From positions 48,369,137 through 48,433,136 of the forward strand of contig CAMTDV010000017.1 of the NCBI GenBank assembly GCA_947069175.1: DNA of 64,000 nucleotides, read 5' to 3'. Shown one piece after another: positions 22,395-35,200 of the stretch; the first letter of the stretch is position 1; each line of letters begins with the position of its first letter. Under the pieces are notes generated by a model. It saw only the letters and a list, made by a program, of their open reading frames with translations, did not search any database and was not told the DNA's origin. The stretch comes from Scalesia atractyloides (lineage: Eukaryota; Streptophyta; Magnoliopsida; Asterales; Asteraceae). A program made the position numbers and the translations under genes.

Positions 22395-24909
22395 ACAACT
22401 CTTATTTACCTCTTCAAACTCTAGACTACACGGGATCCTGAGCTGAATTCTTTCGGTAACCCTGACATACTAAGTCTTGAATCAATATCACCCATATGAG
22501 GGCGGTGCATTCATGCTAGAAATCGCATAATGGGATACATGGTTCTTTGATTCCTTTTAATTAAGGCTTTTCACGTCACGATACCCTACGCTTGTGAGTA
22601 ACCAAGAGTATGCGTTAAACGGTGTTGCTTGTCCTCGTGAGTATACGAGAAATAAATTCTTTAGATCCGGGGAGTATTGTTGAACCACCCCTCGTCTTCA
22701 TTCAACTAGTTGGTACCTTCAATTGATTTTCAGTTTGATCGATTTAAATAAGTATTCGTAAAATACGCTGCTACCAAGAAACTCGATTCCTTGTTATTTT
22801 CGAGTGACGAAAATTCTTGTGTTACCTATAGAAATAAGAACGGGAGAAATCTTAAGTATAATATTGTATATATACATATATACCTGGGTATTCGTACCAC
22901 GAGTGAAATTCACGATCGTGGGGATGATTGTCGGAAGCTATGCGCTATCATTTACGCGATTTCCGCCTCGGTCATTTGTGGTGAGCGTTTCGGGGCCATT
23001 CTAGTATAAACAATACCTATATACATGTATCAATGTCACATATTCAATCATCCCATATCATACAATTTCGTCGCACGTATGAGTCCACAACATGTATAAC
23101 CAACATCATTATCATGTATATAATGATATCCGTCATCATGCAACTGTTAAAAATTGCATGTAGACTTAACCCATAAGGGCCAGTGCTTAGATGTGCGGTC
23201 AGAACATGTCACTGGAGTGACGTATATACGCCATACTATTAAAAGCACGTATTATATACTTACAATAGGAATAAGACTTCGACGTTACAACTAATTCTCT
23301 TCCAACTTGGAGAATTACTTAACATACGCTAGGAATTATAGATACCTTGATGTGCGATACCAAGCCAAACTAAATGACCAAAGTGTAAATTGGTGCTTGG
23401 TTGGATGCACCGACTTGCCGTGAAATGGCATTCATAATCTTTATTCGTATCCTAGCCGTCAGAGTGCTAGACTTACCTCGATTGATTACGACTTTCATTC
23501 AGCCTTTCTTAAAGTTACTTTTTTATTTCAAGAGGTTTCCAAGCGATTGTGGATCTATGTTACTACATTTCCCAGCAGCACGTATTCCTTCCGTGCCCTA
23601 TTGGGGAACAAAACTGACTAATCCTATGACAAAGGGTCAAGAAACTCAACGACCTTAGTCTTGACCAACTCGGGGGGGCCAGGTCTTCATTTCTTGTTTA
23701 CATTATTACAAATATGAGACTAACGGGAAAAATCAGATTCAATGGTCAATTGTCCCTATCGGACTAGGGTGACTATGGATTCGGGCTTTAGCCCATGATT
23801 TCATAAAATCACACGAATTTCTCAATCTAAACCAAGATGGTCTGGCATGAACGAACTCGACGAAACCCTTATGTTTAATCGGTAATTCAAATAGCGGAGG
23901 TGCCAAGATGGGAAAGCATTATATCTTTCTATACTCATATACAGTTCAGATCATACCAAGTCCGAATTTGACTCGAAAAACCACGAGACCGAGACGGTCA
24001 GGTGGTGATTAACCACCTTGTGACTAGTATGGACTATATTCGCCTATGCATTAGGTAATCTTTTGAAAACATGAGGGGAAACGATTACTTCTCGTTGTTT
24101 CCATTAACGATATCCTTTCGAAACGTCAGTCGAGCGTGGCTATGTTCCTACCCTGCGAGGGGTACTCCGTTGATGGGGAATCTTGACGCGATGACTCGCT
24201 ACTTAGTCATCTTTTACAAAATTACCTGTACGTCTACGATTAAATCTGGTCCCACGTGTAGGAACATCATGGTGATACTTGTGGTCGCTAGACACTCGTC
24301 ACACCTCAAATATGTCTACATGATAGTAGCGTTTGAGAGGTGGTGTTACTTGAATTAAAAAAAAACCGCATTGGGTACACACTCTACCATTCCCAGTATA
24401 TGGGAATTTTTACACGATTACCTCCCGGAGAATCACATCGATGTTATCAATGCTGCTAAGTTTTTTTCCTTCTGGAGAAGACATAAACAGTGGTACAACA
24501 GTTGGAGGCAAGCTACTGAAACTTAACGCAAACTGGAATTATTATTATAGAAATTTCATATCCTTATGACGTAATCCGACTACTGGTGAGTAGTGCGAGC
24601 ACACCATTGAGGTAAGTGTGCAGATTCGTTATTACTCGTGTACATGCTCGCCTTATGGCAGCCTTAGGCTCTTAAAAGCCTTTCTCTTTCTTATTCTCTA
24701 CCATAGAGAAGGGACTCTCGTGGTCAGTTAGTATTAGCCGAATATATTCACGTACACGACAACAAGGGAAGATTGTCACGCACCACTCGGTGAGACCAAA
24801 TTTATTCCCTTAACGCAAACATGCGGAGCATGATGCTCACCATTGCGACGTTCGCAACGAACCCTGGGAGGGTATCCATACTCCTCCTCTGTAAGGGGTG
24901 TTCAATAAC
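22395..24909 (+). other. Element E internal region, right part (non-coding)
   Basis: Continues E's interior after A and aligns with C's 33536-35948 and 48210-48790. C and E have complementary deletions: E lacks C's 33718-34029, and C lacks part of E's 23590-23770. No sense-strand coding sequence is recognisable. It ends at the ATAAC duplication of F. Confidence 0.72.
22883..22999 (-). pseudogene. Antisense gag N-terminus fragment in element E
   Basis: The minus strand opens MAPKRSPQMTEAEIA, then has a stop and a shifted frame that continues LPTIIPTIVNF. It is the decayed counterpart of 34330-34446 in element C and resembles the N-terminal helix of the A/B Gag. It opposes the element's own orientation. 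Confidence 0.45.
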
Positions 24910-25590
24910 TGTTAAGATCTGAATTTGGATTGATTGTATTGTTTTAACTAATTTGATATCAGAATGATAAATCATGAAGGATTTTGCAGCGGAGGAACAA
25001 TTAAAACTTTATAAACAATCAATGAGAGAATAGTTTTCATCATAACATGTTTCATTACCTGAAAGATTGAAATGATTACAAGATAACTTACATGCATGAA
25101 TCACTAAACTCCCCCTCAGACCGAGCTTACACACAGAAGAATGTACAATAAAGTGAAAAAATGTGAAAAGCTAAATAGAACGGTACAGGCACTGTCTATT
25201 AATAGTACTAATCTAACCATTGTTAGTTTATGCTGACATCATCTTGACAATGACATCTAACAATACTAACAAACTCTAACCACTGCCTGATCTAAACTAT
25301 GTTTGTAAAGCACTGATGACCCTAACCGCTGATAGACATAAACTCTGATGAAAGTGTTGGCAGATGTTTCTCAAAGGATGATCAGACCTTTAACTTCCAG
25401 CAGACCTTTGACTTAAGAGCAGACCTTTGACCCATCAGTGGTTTGGTGAATCAACAGACTTTATAACTAGCAGAGCTTTGGCATAGGGCAGTTGTTGGAA
25501 CTATCAGTGGTTTGGAAGCTGGTCTTTGGAAGGAATGAATCTAAACACTGTTTATTCTGGATCATATAGATCAGACCTGTTTTTCGCTTT
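24910..25590 (-). repeat. 3' LTR of element F (missing its first bases)
   Basis: Aligns with 30424-31035, keeps about 118 bp that copy has lost (25143-25260), but diverges near 25590 before reaching the LTR start, so LTR start and purine tract were lost. It includes three copies of AGCAGACCTTTGAC in tandem (about 25388-25435). Confidence 0.78.
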
Positions 25591-25592
25591 CT

Positions 25593-28500
25593 TTATTCAT
25601 GATCTTTATGTCTCGTCAGTTTTTCCTTGATTTGTTCTTTGAATTTTGTTTCAAAGTTCAAGGAATCTCTATCATCCTCATCCCTGCACAGTTGTAGTTC
25701 CAAAAGATCTTGAAGGTCAGCTACACCCAGGCTTAGTGCATCCTTCCTAGGCATAACTTTCCCATTGGACCTGAGCAGAATCAATACATGGGTCTTTTTA
25801 TCAGAGAGCCACTTTAGTATTTTTGAGTTCTATAGGTTTCTTGGGAGAGGAGTTATTTGTGATGAGAATTGAAAAGGTGAACTTTTTGAAAGCCTTTGAA
25901 AAAGATCTTCAGCATTTGGTAAAGGCTTCAATGGTTCTTTATTCAAGTCAGGCATCCTTAGTGATAGCCTGCTTACTTTTGTTAGCATTCTTTTGTTGAT
26001 CTTGCATATCCATCTGCAGCTGCCTCTTCTTTTGGTTGAGGGCTTGAATGGTTGTTTCTAAGACCAAATTTGGACTTAGGTTCTTAACATTTTTCCAATC
26101 TGGTGCATTCTGTCTTATTTGAGGGTCTTTCTTCATCCTATCTATTCTTTCTGCTTCTTGTTTGAGAGCTTGGATGGACCACTCTTTAAACTGGTTCTCC
26201 TTAGCTTGATAGGGTTTTTCTTTCATGATGAAACTGATGAGGTTTACCCTTTGCTTCTGTTTAGGATCATCTTTTGGAGAGTCCAGAATCATTTTCTCAT
26301 TTATCTCTCTTGCATACTCTTCTAATTTCTTAACTTTACTTAGCTCATGTTGTTCCAATCTTGATAAGTAAGCATTTCCCTTTCCTTCACTCTCCTTTTT
26401 GGCTATGATTTTGGCTTGCCTATTCTTCAGTTTTAGATAATCCTCAATGGTTTTGGGATTTCTATAGCCGTAAAGAGATGGGAAGGTTCTTTTGGATGGA
26501 TCAGCTTCTGTATAGAATTGTAGCATTTCTCCCTTTACTGCAGCCAACTCTAAAGGATATGATGTCTCCATTGGAATATTTCTTGTTGGATTTTGGCCTT
26601 TGAGTGACTCAGCAAACCTGATTTGTAGTGATGAAGATTGGGTGATAGCTGGTTTTGGTATTGTATTTGTTTGGACAACAGTTGTAGATGGTGTATCATT
26701 ATTTCTACTGTAGCCATTCATCTTCTTTTCCTAGCATAAACCAGTTTTGGTGCAGGAGCATTTGTGCAAACCACTGCTGTCATAACATCTGATGTGCTTT
26801 TGGTAGTATCAACATCTACTACTGTGACAGGTGGTTACTGAGATGAGGAAGGCAATACAATTGAACCATCAGTGGTTGGCCTTTTAGACCCAGCAGTGGT
26901 TTTGAGACCAGCAGTGGCATCCTTCATCTCCTTCTCTTTTATCCTGACATGACTTTGAACTATCCTCATTTATGTACTTCATCATCTGCTTGAATTTTTA
27001 GGGTTTCATCACCTCCCTTTTCTTTTTCTTTGACAGATGTTTCAGCAGAAGTTACTGAGAGATTTTCCGCAGAGTCATTTTCTCCCCCTTTCTGGCATCA
27101 TCAACTCTTTCGAAGATAGATGCATGGGTAGTGCCAGGAATGAGAATTTTCTTGATTTCTCTAAGCTCTTCCTGTGTGTCTTTATACCTTGCTTCAACTT
27201 CTTCTTTAAATGTCTGCACTTTTGAATCATATAACTGATTAGCATGCTGAATGTGTTGTTGAAGCAGAGGATACATTTGTGTTGCAATTCTAGTGGCTTG
27301 AGCAGGGGATTGAGCAGTGTTTCGAGATTTTGCTGAATGTAACATCTGTTGCAGCACATCTTTAATATCTCCCACTGATGCCTCAATATTTGTGACTTTA
27401 TCCGTCAATTCCTTATGTTGCAGCTCATCTCCTAAGTTAATAGGATTATCTGAGCTCCTACCTAAGGTGGTAGTTTTATCTAGGGTATCATGTGCATGTG
27501 ATTTATCACTTGCTTCAACCTTAGATGCCCCTTTTTCTTGGTACTGGGGTCTTCCCACTGCAGCAGAGGTTACCTGAGTAGCCTTAACAGTGGTTGCCTT
27601 CAAAGGAGACTTACATATGAAACTACTGTCCATATGTAAATCAGTGGATTCATATCTGTAGTAGCTGTTCCTATTGAACTATCAACAAGGATTTCAGGAA
27701 ATCCAAGTGATGTAGCCTCCTCAACTGTTTGTGGGATAACCAGTTGATTTTTGTCAGACACAGCCATTGTGGAGGTTTTGCTCTCAGTAATGTGTTGGTG
27801 AGAGTGGCCTTATTGTGACTGACTATCAAAGGTTTCACACATTGATGTGGTGGTTGTTGTAATTTGAGGTGTGGAGAGTGGTGTGGAAAGCAGATTTGTC
27901 CTGGGAGATGGACATTTTAACATACTCTCAAATGAAGGTGATGTTATCAGTTGTGGGTTCCCTGTGCTTTCAACATGTTCCTTTTGAGAGGAATCATGAG
28001 GAGTCATGGTTTTGGGTGGAGATCTTTCTACCATCTGCTGTGAGGAAGTAGCAGCAGTGGTTTCATGTGACTTTTGTGTTGTCACTGGGTTAACTTCTGG
28101 GATATCATCTTCCAGAAGATCCTTTTTGATAGGTTTGGTGGGTTTTGATGGTTTCTTTTTGGTCATTTTAGGAGTTTTTGGTGTGGGTTGCACAGCAGTG
28201 GTTTTGCTGCTGTGGTCACCAAGAGCAGTGGGCTCAGCAGCTGGAATCTGAGGAGCAGATGTGGAATAATCTAAATTTTTCTCAGACTCCCCTGCTTGTG
28301 TTTTTGAAACTTTTGACTCTTTAGCCATAAGGCGAGTATATGTTTCAGATGATAGTCTATTTATTTGGAAAGACACACCTTGAACTAGAACATGTGCACT
28401 TTCATTTGGAATTTTCTGTTTTAGATAATAACTTAAAAACCTAGGAAATAGCATAAAAGCATTTTCCCTTTTGTTTTTCATATTTTCTAGGTTTGTTACC

Positions 28501-29069
28501 CAATCATAAAATAATACTTGGGAGCAATTGTAATCAGATTTAAACAAAATGGCATACCCCAAGTATTGAATTTTCAATGGTATTTCATCAAACCGAGTTG
28601 TTTTATTCGAAACACATGTGAGCAGGGTATGAAACAAAAATTTCATAGGAGGTGGGAATTTTCCCTTTTTCATGGTTAGCTTTGATAAATCTCATGTATA
28701 ACCTTTGTTTTTTAAAACAATTTGATACTCACTTTTGGGGAAAGAAGTTTTACCTACTAGGTCGTTCATCTGAAAACCTCTGAAATGGTTTGTGGGGTTA
28801 CTGGAACCAAGATCCCTCCCACTTTTGACGTGATTGCCCAAGGTTTTTGATTCAGACAGCATTTGCCCAGAAATCTCGAACGGCGTTTTGATAGATCGGT
28901 GCGTTGCATGTTAACAGAGTCTTGTACTTTGAGGAAACAATATATCAATAATTTCATGAAATTCTGTATTCTTTTTTGTCTTCTCAAAAGTACAGAGATA
29001 GTTGTGTGGATTTTTTATGTTAAGAGTGTGTTTCGGAGGTTCTTGTGTTGATTTTGCTTCGGGTGCCAT
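25593..29069 (-). pseudogene. Broken ORF in env-like position of element F
   Basis: The start MAPEAKSTQEPPKHTLNI is at 29069. The reading continues with stops and frame changes through 28987-28766, then long open pieces at 28673-27810 (287 codons), 27633-27052 (193), 26721-25948 (257) and 25784-25593 (63). The N-terminal half (FDEIPLKIQYLGYAILF, MLFPRFLSYYLKQKIP) resembles a protein I remember as recurring in retrotransposons of Asteraceae with no named domain. The middle is Pro/Lys/Thr-rich and low complexity. The C-terminal part is rich in charged residues and likely coiled coil. I see no transmembrane segment or signal peptide, so an envelope role is not supported. It lies after the RNase H remnant. 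Several frameshifts make it non-functional. Confidence 0.6.
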
Positions 29070-29487
29070 GATTTTCATAGGAAATATTTTTCAGAGTTTT
29101 TGAAATGGCACAGTAAAAGTGAAAACTCTATTTGTGAATGAGATAGGGTTTTATAGAGTTTTCAAAAAGTGATGATGACGTGGCATCTGATGCAACAACC
29201 GTCGAATAACATCTGTCCACGTGTAACCTCTGATTGACAATGGAAGATACTTGTTTGGCTAACCACTGATAGAGTAACTTATCAGTGGTTGTGACCAAAA
29301 ATTAATACAATCAGAGGTTCCACATCAGTGGATAGATTTTTCCATTCAACAGTGGTTTTAGTCTATCAGAGCTTTGAACAGACTTTAAGAATTTCTTGAG
29401 AAATCCAATTTTAACTATTTTTAGGGATGAATTTCTAATTTTCTAAAAACATTTTATTGCTATTTACGCATGGATCACAAGAAAAAT

Positions 29488-29668
29488 TTGTTTTAATCCA
29501 TGTTTAGCATTTCCAAGCCTAGAAATCAACCTTTCAAATGTGGAAGCATCAAATGCTTTTGTCAACACATCTGCTAGTTGATCCTTGGTATGGACATGTC
29601 GTAAAGAAATCAGCCTTTTTCATAGCAGTCCCTCACAAAGTGATGTCTGATTGTCAGAGAATTTGTTA
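29488..29668 (-). pseudogene. C-terminal remnant of copia RNase H in element F
   Basis: The minus strand reads IRHHFVRDCYEKG and, one frame over, HVHTKDQLADVLTKAF followed by FERLISRLG. These are the closing motifs of Ty1-copia RNase H, the end of pol. One frameshift separates the halves. It proves F descends from a copia element with pol ahead of the extra ORF. Confidence 0.85.
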
Positions 29669-30410
29669 AAGTTTTAATAATTTGCAAGGAAAGTTTTGAT
29701 GGACCAAAATGTCCTTCTGAGTTTTTCTAATAACATAAGTTTTTAAAACTCTTCAGTCAAAGCTTCATTTACATGCTCGTCCTTGTATACAGACACTTTA
29801 CAGGCTTTTGCAGAGGTTGACTATCTTAGATGGTACAACTATTTTGTCTGTGGGGACAAGTTTTCAAGGACACTTGAATCTGATTTGAACTGGTTATCAT
29901 CCAAAGTCCTCTTGATTCACTATCAGAGGAAGTATCTTCCCTTTCAAAAAATAGGGTTCTATTTCAGGCATGTGCTTAAGTTTTGTCAATCAAAAACAAG
30001 CAAAACTCAAGGTGTATTATCTTCAACAAAAATTCAGAAGAGCAATACAAAACCTGATATAAGCAAGAAATTTCAACTATAAAATTCGTAGAAAATTTCG
30101 TGATATGTGAATCAATTAGATCTGATAGATTTCCAGCAATCCTTTTGATAAATTTATGAATTAAGAGTTCATCTCAGTCATTGTTATGAGACTGATATGT
30201 ATCCTCTTCATCAACTAATCATGAAAACAACGTAGATTCCAACACAATAAACTAAAAACAACGTAGACTCCAACACAATAAAAACCATATGAATCGTAAA
30301 TTTCTACACAATCTCGACTCTGTTTTTGACAATTAAGGATAGCACAATATCATGAAATCGAGCTAATCTTTTTAGGTCAAATTGACTATTAGATCAATTT
30401 GACTGACCAA
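29669..30410 (-). other. Element F leader and gag-pol scraps
   Basis: Between primer-binding site and RNase H remnant only short decayed pieces remain; a Ser-rich reading around 29790-29900 could be gag linker. No Gag domain, protease, integrase or RT motif is visible. Confidence 0.5.
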
Positions 30411-30422
30411 GCTCTGATACCA
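30411..30422 (-). other. Primer-binding site of element F
   Basis: TGGTATCAGAGC in element sense, one base after the 5' LTR end; complementary to initiator Met tRNA. Confidence 0.9.
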
Positions 30423-30423
30423 A

Positions 30424-31035
30424 TGGTTAAGATCTGAATTTGGATTGATTGTATTGTTTTAACTAATTTGATATCAGAATGATAAATCATGAAGGATTTT
30501 GCAGCGGAGGAACAGTTAAAACTTTATAACACAATCAATGAGAGAATAGTTTTCATGATAACATGTTTTTCATTACCCGAAAGATTGAAATGATTACAAG
30601 ATAACTTACATGCATGAATCACTAAACTCCCCCTCAGACCGAGCTTACACACAGAAGAATGTACATCTAACAGTACTAACAAACTCTAACCACTGCCTGA
30701 TCTAAACTCTGTTTGTAAAGCACTGATGACCTAACCGCTGATTGACATAAACTCCGATGAAAGTGTTGGCAGATGTTTCTCAAAGGATGATCAGACCTTT
30801 GACTTCCAGCAGACCTTTGACTTAAGAGCAGACCTTTGACCCATCAGTGGTTTGGTAAATCAACAGACTTTATAACTAGCAGAGCTTTGGCATAGGGCAG
30901 TTGTTGGAACTATCAGTGGTTTGGAAGCTGGTCTTTGGAAGGAATGAATCTAAACACTGTTTATTCTGGATCATATATATGAGACCTGTTTTTGGCTTTC
31001 TATCATCTGTTCTTTTGTAGGGTTCAATCCCAACA
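30424..31035 (-). repeat. 5' LTR of element F
   Basis: 612 bp, TG...CA bounded, with an internal loss of about 118 bp relative to 24910-25590. It contains the AGCAGACCTTTGAC triplicate and CCATCAGTGG words that recur across F. Confidence 0.82.
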
Positions 31036-32204
31036 ATAACCACGTGTTGACACTATTGGTATTCCCGTACCATTATCCAAACACGTTAAACTACTGACTT
31101 TGGCTGGCACGTGAACCGGTGTCCGGGAGCCAAATGTAAAACTAATCCTACCATAACATCCATCACCACACCAGGATACTATATGTACAACATGGACTGA
31201 AAATACCCACTTGGACCCGAGTTATAGGCATTACCGACCTAGCGACTGATATTAGTAATTACTTGCATGAGTGCTGTTAAAGTCGAACCAGCTTACATAT
31301 ACTCCTATTGCTACCTGTGCTGCTACTATCCTGTGAGTTTCACTTCCCCACTTTTAAATTGTTTTACTGTTTTCTGGGGACTTGCATGTTAAAACTGTGT
31401 TGATTACACCAAATTTGGAGTGTGTTTCACTTCCCCACTGTTAAACTGTTTTACTGTTCTCTAGAATGATTTGCATATTACAAACTATGTTAATTGCACC
31501 AACTTGTGATGATGTGACACACGAACTACCTCCCCACTACAAGTTATTAACGTAAGCCTTATGGGGCAGTGGATAGTACTATTGGTCTGACAAACCCAGT
31601 TACTCCGGACCCGTGAGGCCGGTAACAAGGCAACTACATGGGTCCTAAACTTGGTTATGTTGTTAGGCATAACTACATTCGGGGCGTTGGGCTGCACGTG
31701 ACGCAGCCGAGGGGCTAACGTGTCGAATGAGATACGGCCCGATGTGCTGACGTGTCGAGTGAGATACGGCACGAGGTGCTGAAGTGTCAAAGGAGACATG
31801 ACACAAAAGTCCAGGTTTCACTTGTGTCCTTGTGTAATTCCATCTGTGACTGTGACTAGTGCAATTAAACTTGTGAACCCATATTGTTACACAACAATTA
31901 AACCAGTGGAACTCACGCAGCGTTTAGCTGATCCTATTTAAAACTAACATGCATTTCAGGTAACTTGAGACTGTGTGGTCCGTGTATGTTGTTCAAGACA
32001 TGTTTGCAGGCGAACCCTGATATAGACGCATCTGGCTTAGAAGACTTATGTGGTTCATGGGAACACGCAGTTGTAACATACATGTAGTATGTAATCAACA
32101 TTTTGTAAGTAATAAAATGTAGTGTCTTTATAAACAATGTGCTTGTACCAGAGGTGTCTGTTGCATCCCGTATTTTTTCTTCCGCTGCAAGTCGGGGTGT
32201 GACA
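31036..32204 (+). repeat. Truncated 3' LTR of element E
   Basis: Last ~1.17 kb of a C-type LTR, starting ATAACCACGTGTTGAC and ending GTCGGGGTGTGACA, with AATAAA near 32110. Before F inserted, E's interior (GGGGTGTTCA) was already fused to LTR sequence at ATAA microhomology, so this deletion predates F. Confidence 0.82.
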
Positions 32205-35200
32205 GTGGTGGATACACTGCGGTACTTCCTATATATAAACACCCGACTACGTTATCCAGGTACCGTTACTCAGGGCAGACGGGCTTCATGTTGTGATCCG
32301 TTTGGTTATGTTTTGGGGCAATACAGTGTTGAGACTTCGACCCTTTTTGATACGATAAATGATGCCACAATTGTCGTAACTACGATATCTATACACGTTT
32401 GCGGTAATTCTAAATGAAAGGTAGTTGGGTCGACATCTATCGACCTTTGAGTTAATCCGGGGAAGGTCCTTTTTAGAATACGTAGTATGACTTTCCAGGG
32501 GTACTACACCCTGGTAGTACTCTGTACCTAACACTTTGGGTATAGCCGGTGATAACTTACCCACCTCGATTTACCCTATGTTTGTTTCATGAAAAGTAAC
32601 AATGTTTTTATTTTTGGTAAGACAAGTCAGCGTCATTTATTTCTTTTGACGGGATTTGCTAGAACGTACAGTCATATATTCGAAAGCACTACGTTACGAC
32701 AAACAAACTATACTTACGTCGCCGACCGTCGTCTATGAAGCTATTCAGTTGAAGCATATGTTCCCTTTACTAGCTGTTGTTTGCTAGTGATACATCTCTA
32801 ATTCTTAGTAAGGACACGTAATTAGGATCGGTATTGATAACCCAAGGAAATTTAGGGGTAACCCATAAATGAAGAAACTTATCCGGTGTAATCAAAGTTC
32901 AGCAAGGAGTTGTGAGGATGCGGATCGGATTGTAATAAGACTCGTGGAGGCGGAAACCTTCTTGTCCATATTCCTCGTAACCGTTAATACTTCGTAGTAA
33001 CAGGACAATCCTATGTATACATTTAATTATAAATATACAACATTCTCCGCGGGCCCATCTAAATGTCAATCTGGTAGACCTCGGTTGGGGGTGACGTAAC
33101 CCAGTACGAAGTACGAAAACTATAATCATTAAGTAATCCGATTCATTTCTTCAAATAAGGTCCGGTACATGAAATTACTAATTTGATACGCCCTATCGAT
33201 TTAGTTCAACCAATACAAGATAAATCCCTCGTAACTCGAAATAATAGTAAATGAGTGATACGAAGGACCCGTAACGAAGCTACTTCTTAATGTATATTTA
33301 GTAAACAAATGACACAAAGCAAATTTTTCGTCTGACGATTATTTATTTATGAATACATATATCTAATTCGAAGGACGGTATTTAAAAGAATTGTATAAAA
33401 TTTTTATATATCAAACGATCCCTTGTTTTCAGCCTCGCATAACTTAGTGAAAATGTGTTCCAATGAAAGATGAGATCGCCTTCAAGTAGTATTCGAGTAC
33501 CGTAATACGATGATTAACCTATGTGACAACTCTCATTTACACCTTCAAACTCTAGACTACACGGGGTCCTGACCTGAATTCTTTCGGTAACCATGAGATA
33601 CTAAGTCTTGAATCAATATCACCCGTATGAGGGCGGTGCATTCATGCTAGAAATCGCATAAGGGGATACAGGGGTTTTTGATTCCTTGCGGTTAAGGCTT
33701 TTCGCGTCATGATACCTACGACGACCGTGTGATTGGTCCTGAGTAGGGACCAACTCAGATACTTATATGTTTATAAAACATGTTGACTCCCCAACTCTAT
33801 GATAATAATAATACCCGGGAAAACACCATATGTCTCCTCCTCTTCCCTGAAACATTCAAGAAGTCTAAATATTTATACACGATATTATTCACGATTCATA
33901 AGGGATGATCGAAATTCCTTTCAGGCCATTGTAAAGGTGTTATTTGGTAGTGGTCTCCTACATGAGTAGGAGTATGAATCATGAGATACACTGACTTTCA
34001 TTCGTCGATTGGACACAAAGTGAATGATACCCTACGCTTGTGAGTAACCAAGAGTATGCGTTAAACGATGTTGCTTGTCCTCGTGGGTATACGAGGGCTA
34101 AATTCTCTAGATCAGGGAAATATTGTTGAAACACCCCTAGTTTTCTTTCAAATGGTTGGTACCTTCAATTGATTTGCAGTTTGATCGATTTAAGTAAGTA
34201 TTCGTAAAATACGATGCTACCCAGAAACCCGATTCTTCGTTATTTTCGAATGACGAATATTCTTGTGTCACCGATAGAAATAAGAACGGGAGAAATCTTA
34301 AGTATAATACTGTATATATACATATATACATGGCTATTCGTACCACGAGTGAAATTCACTATCGGGGGGATGATAGTCGGAAGTTGTTGCGCTATCATTT
34401 GCGTGATTTCCGCCTCGGTCATTTGTGATGAGCGTTTCAGGGCCATTCTATTATAAACAATACTTATAAAATGTATCAATGTCACATGTTCAATCATCCC
34501 GTATTACACAATTTCTTCGCACGCATGAGTACACAACCAGTATAACCAACATCATTATCATGTATATAATGATATCTGTCATCATACAACTGTTAAAAAT
34601 TGCACTTAGACTTAACCCAAAAGGGCCAGTGCTTAAAGGTGCGGTCAAAACATGTCACTGGAGTGACGTATATACGCCATCCTATGAAAAGCAAGAACCA
34701 CCCTGCATGAAGGAACACGGTCAAATCCAAACTCTTTTTGAAATAGGAATAGTCACGAGTTGCCCGAATATCGTAATTGGTGTCTTTGTGCGCTGAACCC
34801 ACCTGGGGGAAAGCTAAACCAGAAATCTAGTAGTCCTGATCATTCCAGATGAAGGGACTAGTGAATCTTCCAAATACATCCCTCAGATATCATGTCCATC
34901 CAGAGGGGGAATTCCTTTGATAAGCACGTATTACTTAAAATAAGAATAAGACTTTAACGCTACAACTAATTCTCCTTAAATTTGGGGAGAGTTACTTAAT
35001 ATACGATACGAATTATAGATACCTCGATGTACGATACCAAGTCAAACCAAACAACCAAAGTGTAAATCGGTGCTTGGTTGGGTGCACCGACTAGCTGTGA
35101 ATTGGCATTAATAACCTCTATTTGTATCCTAGCCGGCCAAGTGCTAGGCTTACCCCGATTACTTATCGTTTTCATTCAGCCTTTCTTAAAGTTGCTTCTG

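Larger units (their letters stand above)
24910..31035 (-). mobile_element. Element F: deleted Ty1-copia element (Sirevirus-like layout)
   Basis: In minus orientation it begins TGTTGGGATTGAACCC (31035 downward) and is flanked by the perfect duplication ATAAC (24905-24909, 31036-31040). Order: 5' LTR 31035-30424, primer-binding site, short gag-pol scraps, the C-terminal end of copia RNase H (about 29668-29488), a long broken ORF (29069-25593), and a 3' LTR missing its first ~35 bp. Almost all of gag and pol is gone. An ORF between RNase H and the 3' LTR is the env-like position found in Sireviruses. Confidence 0.8.
9317..32204 (+). mobile_element. Element E: deleted C-family element nested in C
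   Basis: E starts with the C-type LTR start at 9317, ends with the C-type LTR end at 32204, and is flanked by a perfect GTGGT duplication (9312-9316, 32205-32209). The empty site is still readable within E itself near 12280-12300 (GGGTGTGGTGGATA). Both LTRs are truncated: the 5' copy keeps the first 2.2 kb, the 3' copy the last 1.2 kb, with about 55 bp of overlap. The primer-binding site, the start of the internal region and the pre-3'-LTR purine tract are gone. E's own DNA is about 8 kb; the rest is nested elements A and F. Confidence 0.82.

Noticed and set aside
27317..27577. Plus-strand ORFs across element F (also 27869-28251)
   Set aside because: Shadows of the minus-strand pseudogene, with no supporting motif.
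34214..34456. 80-codon plus-strand ORF with hydrophobic segment
   Set aside because: Overlaps the antisense gag fragment and a TATATA run; the counterpart at 22791-23009 is not conserved in frame.
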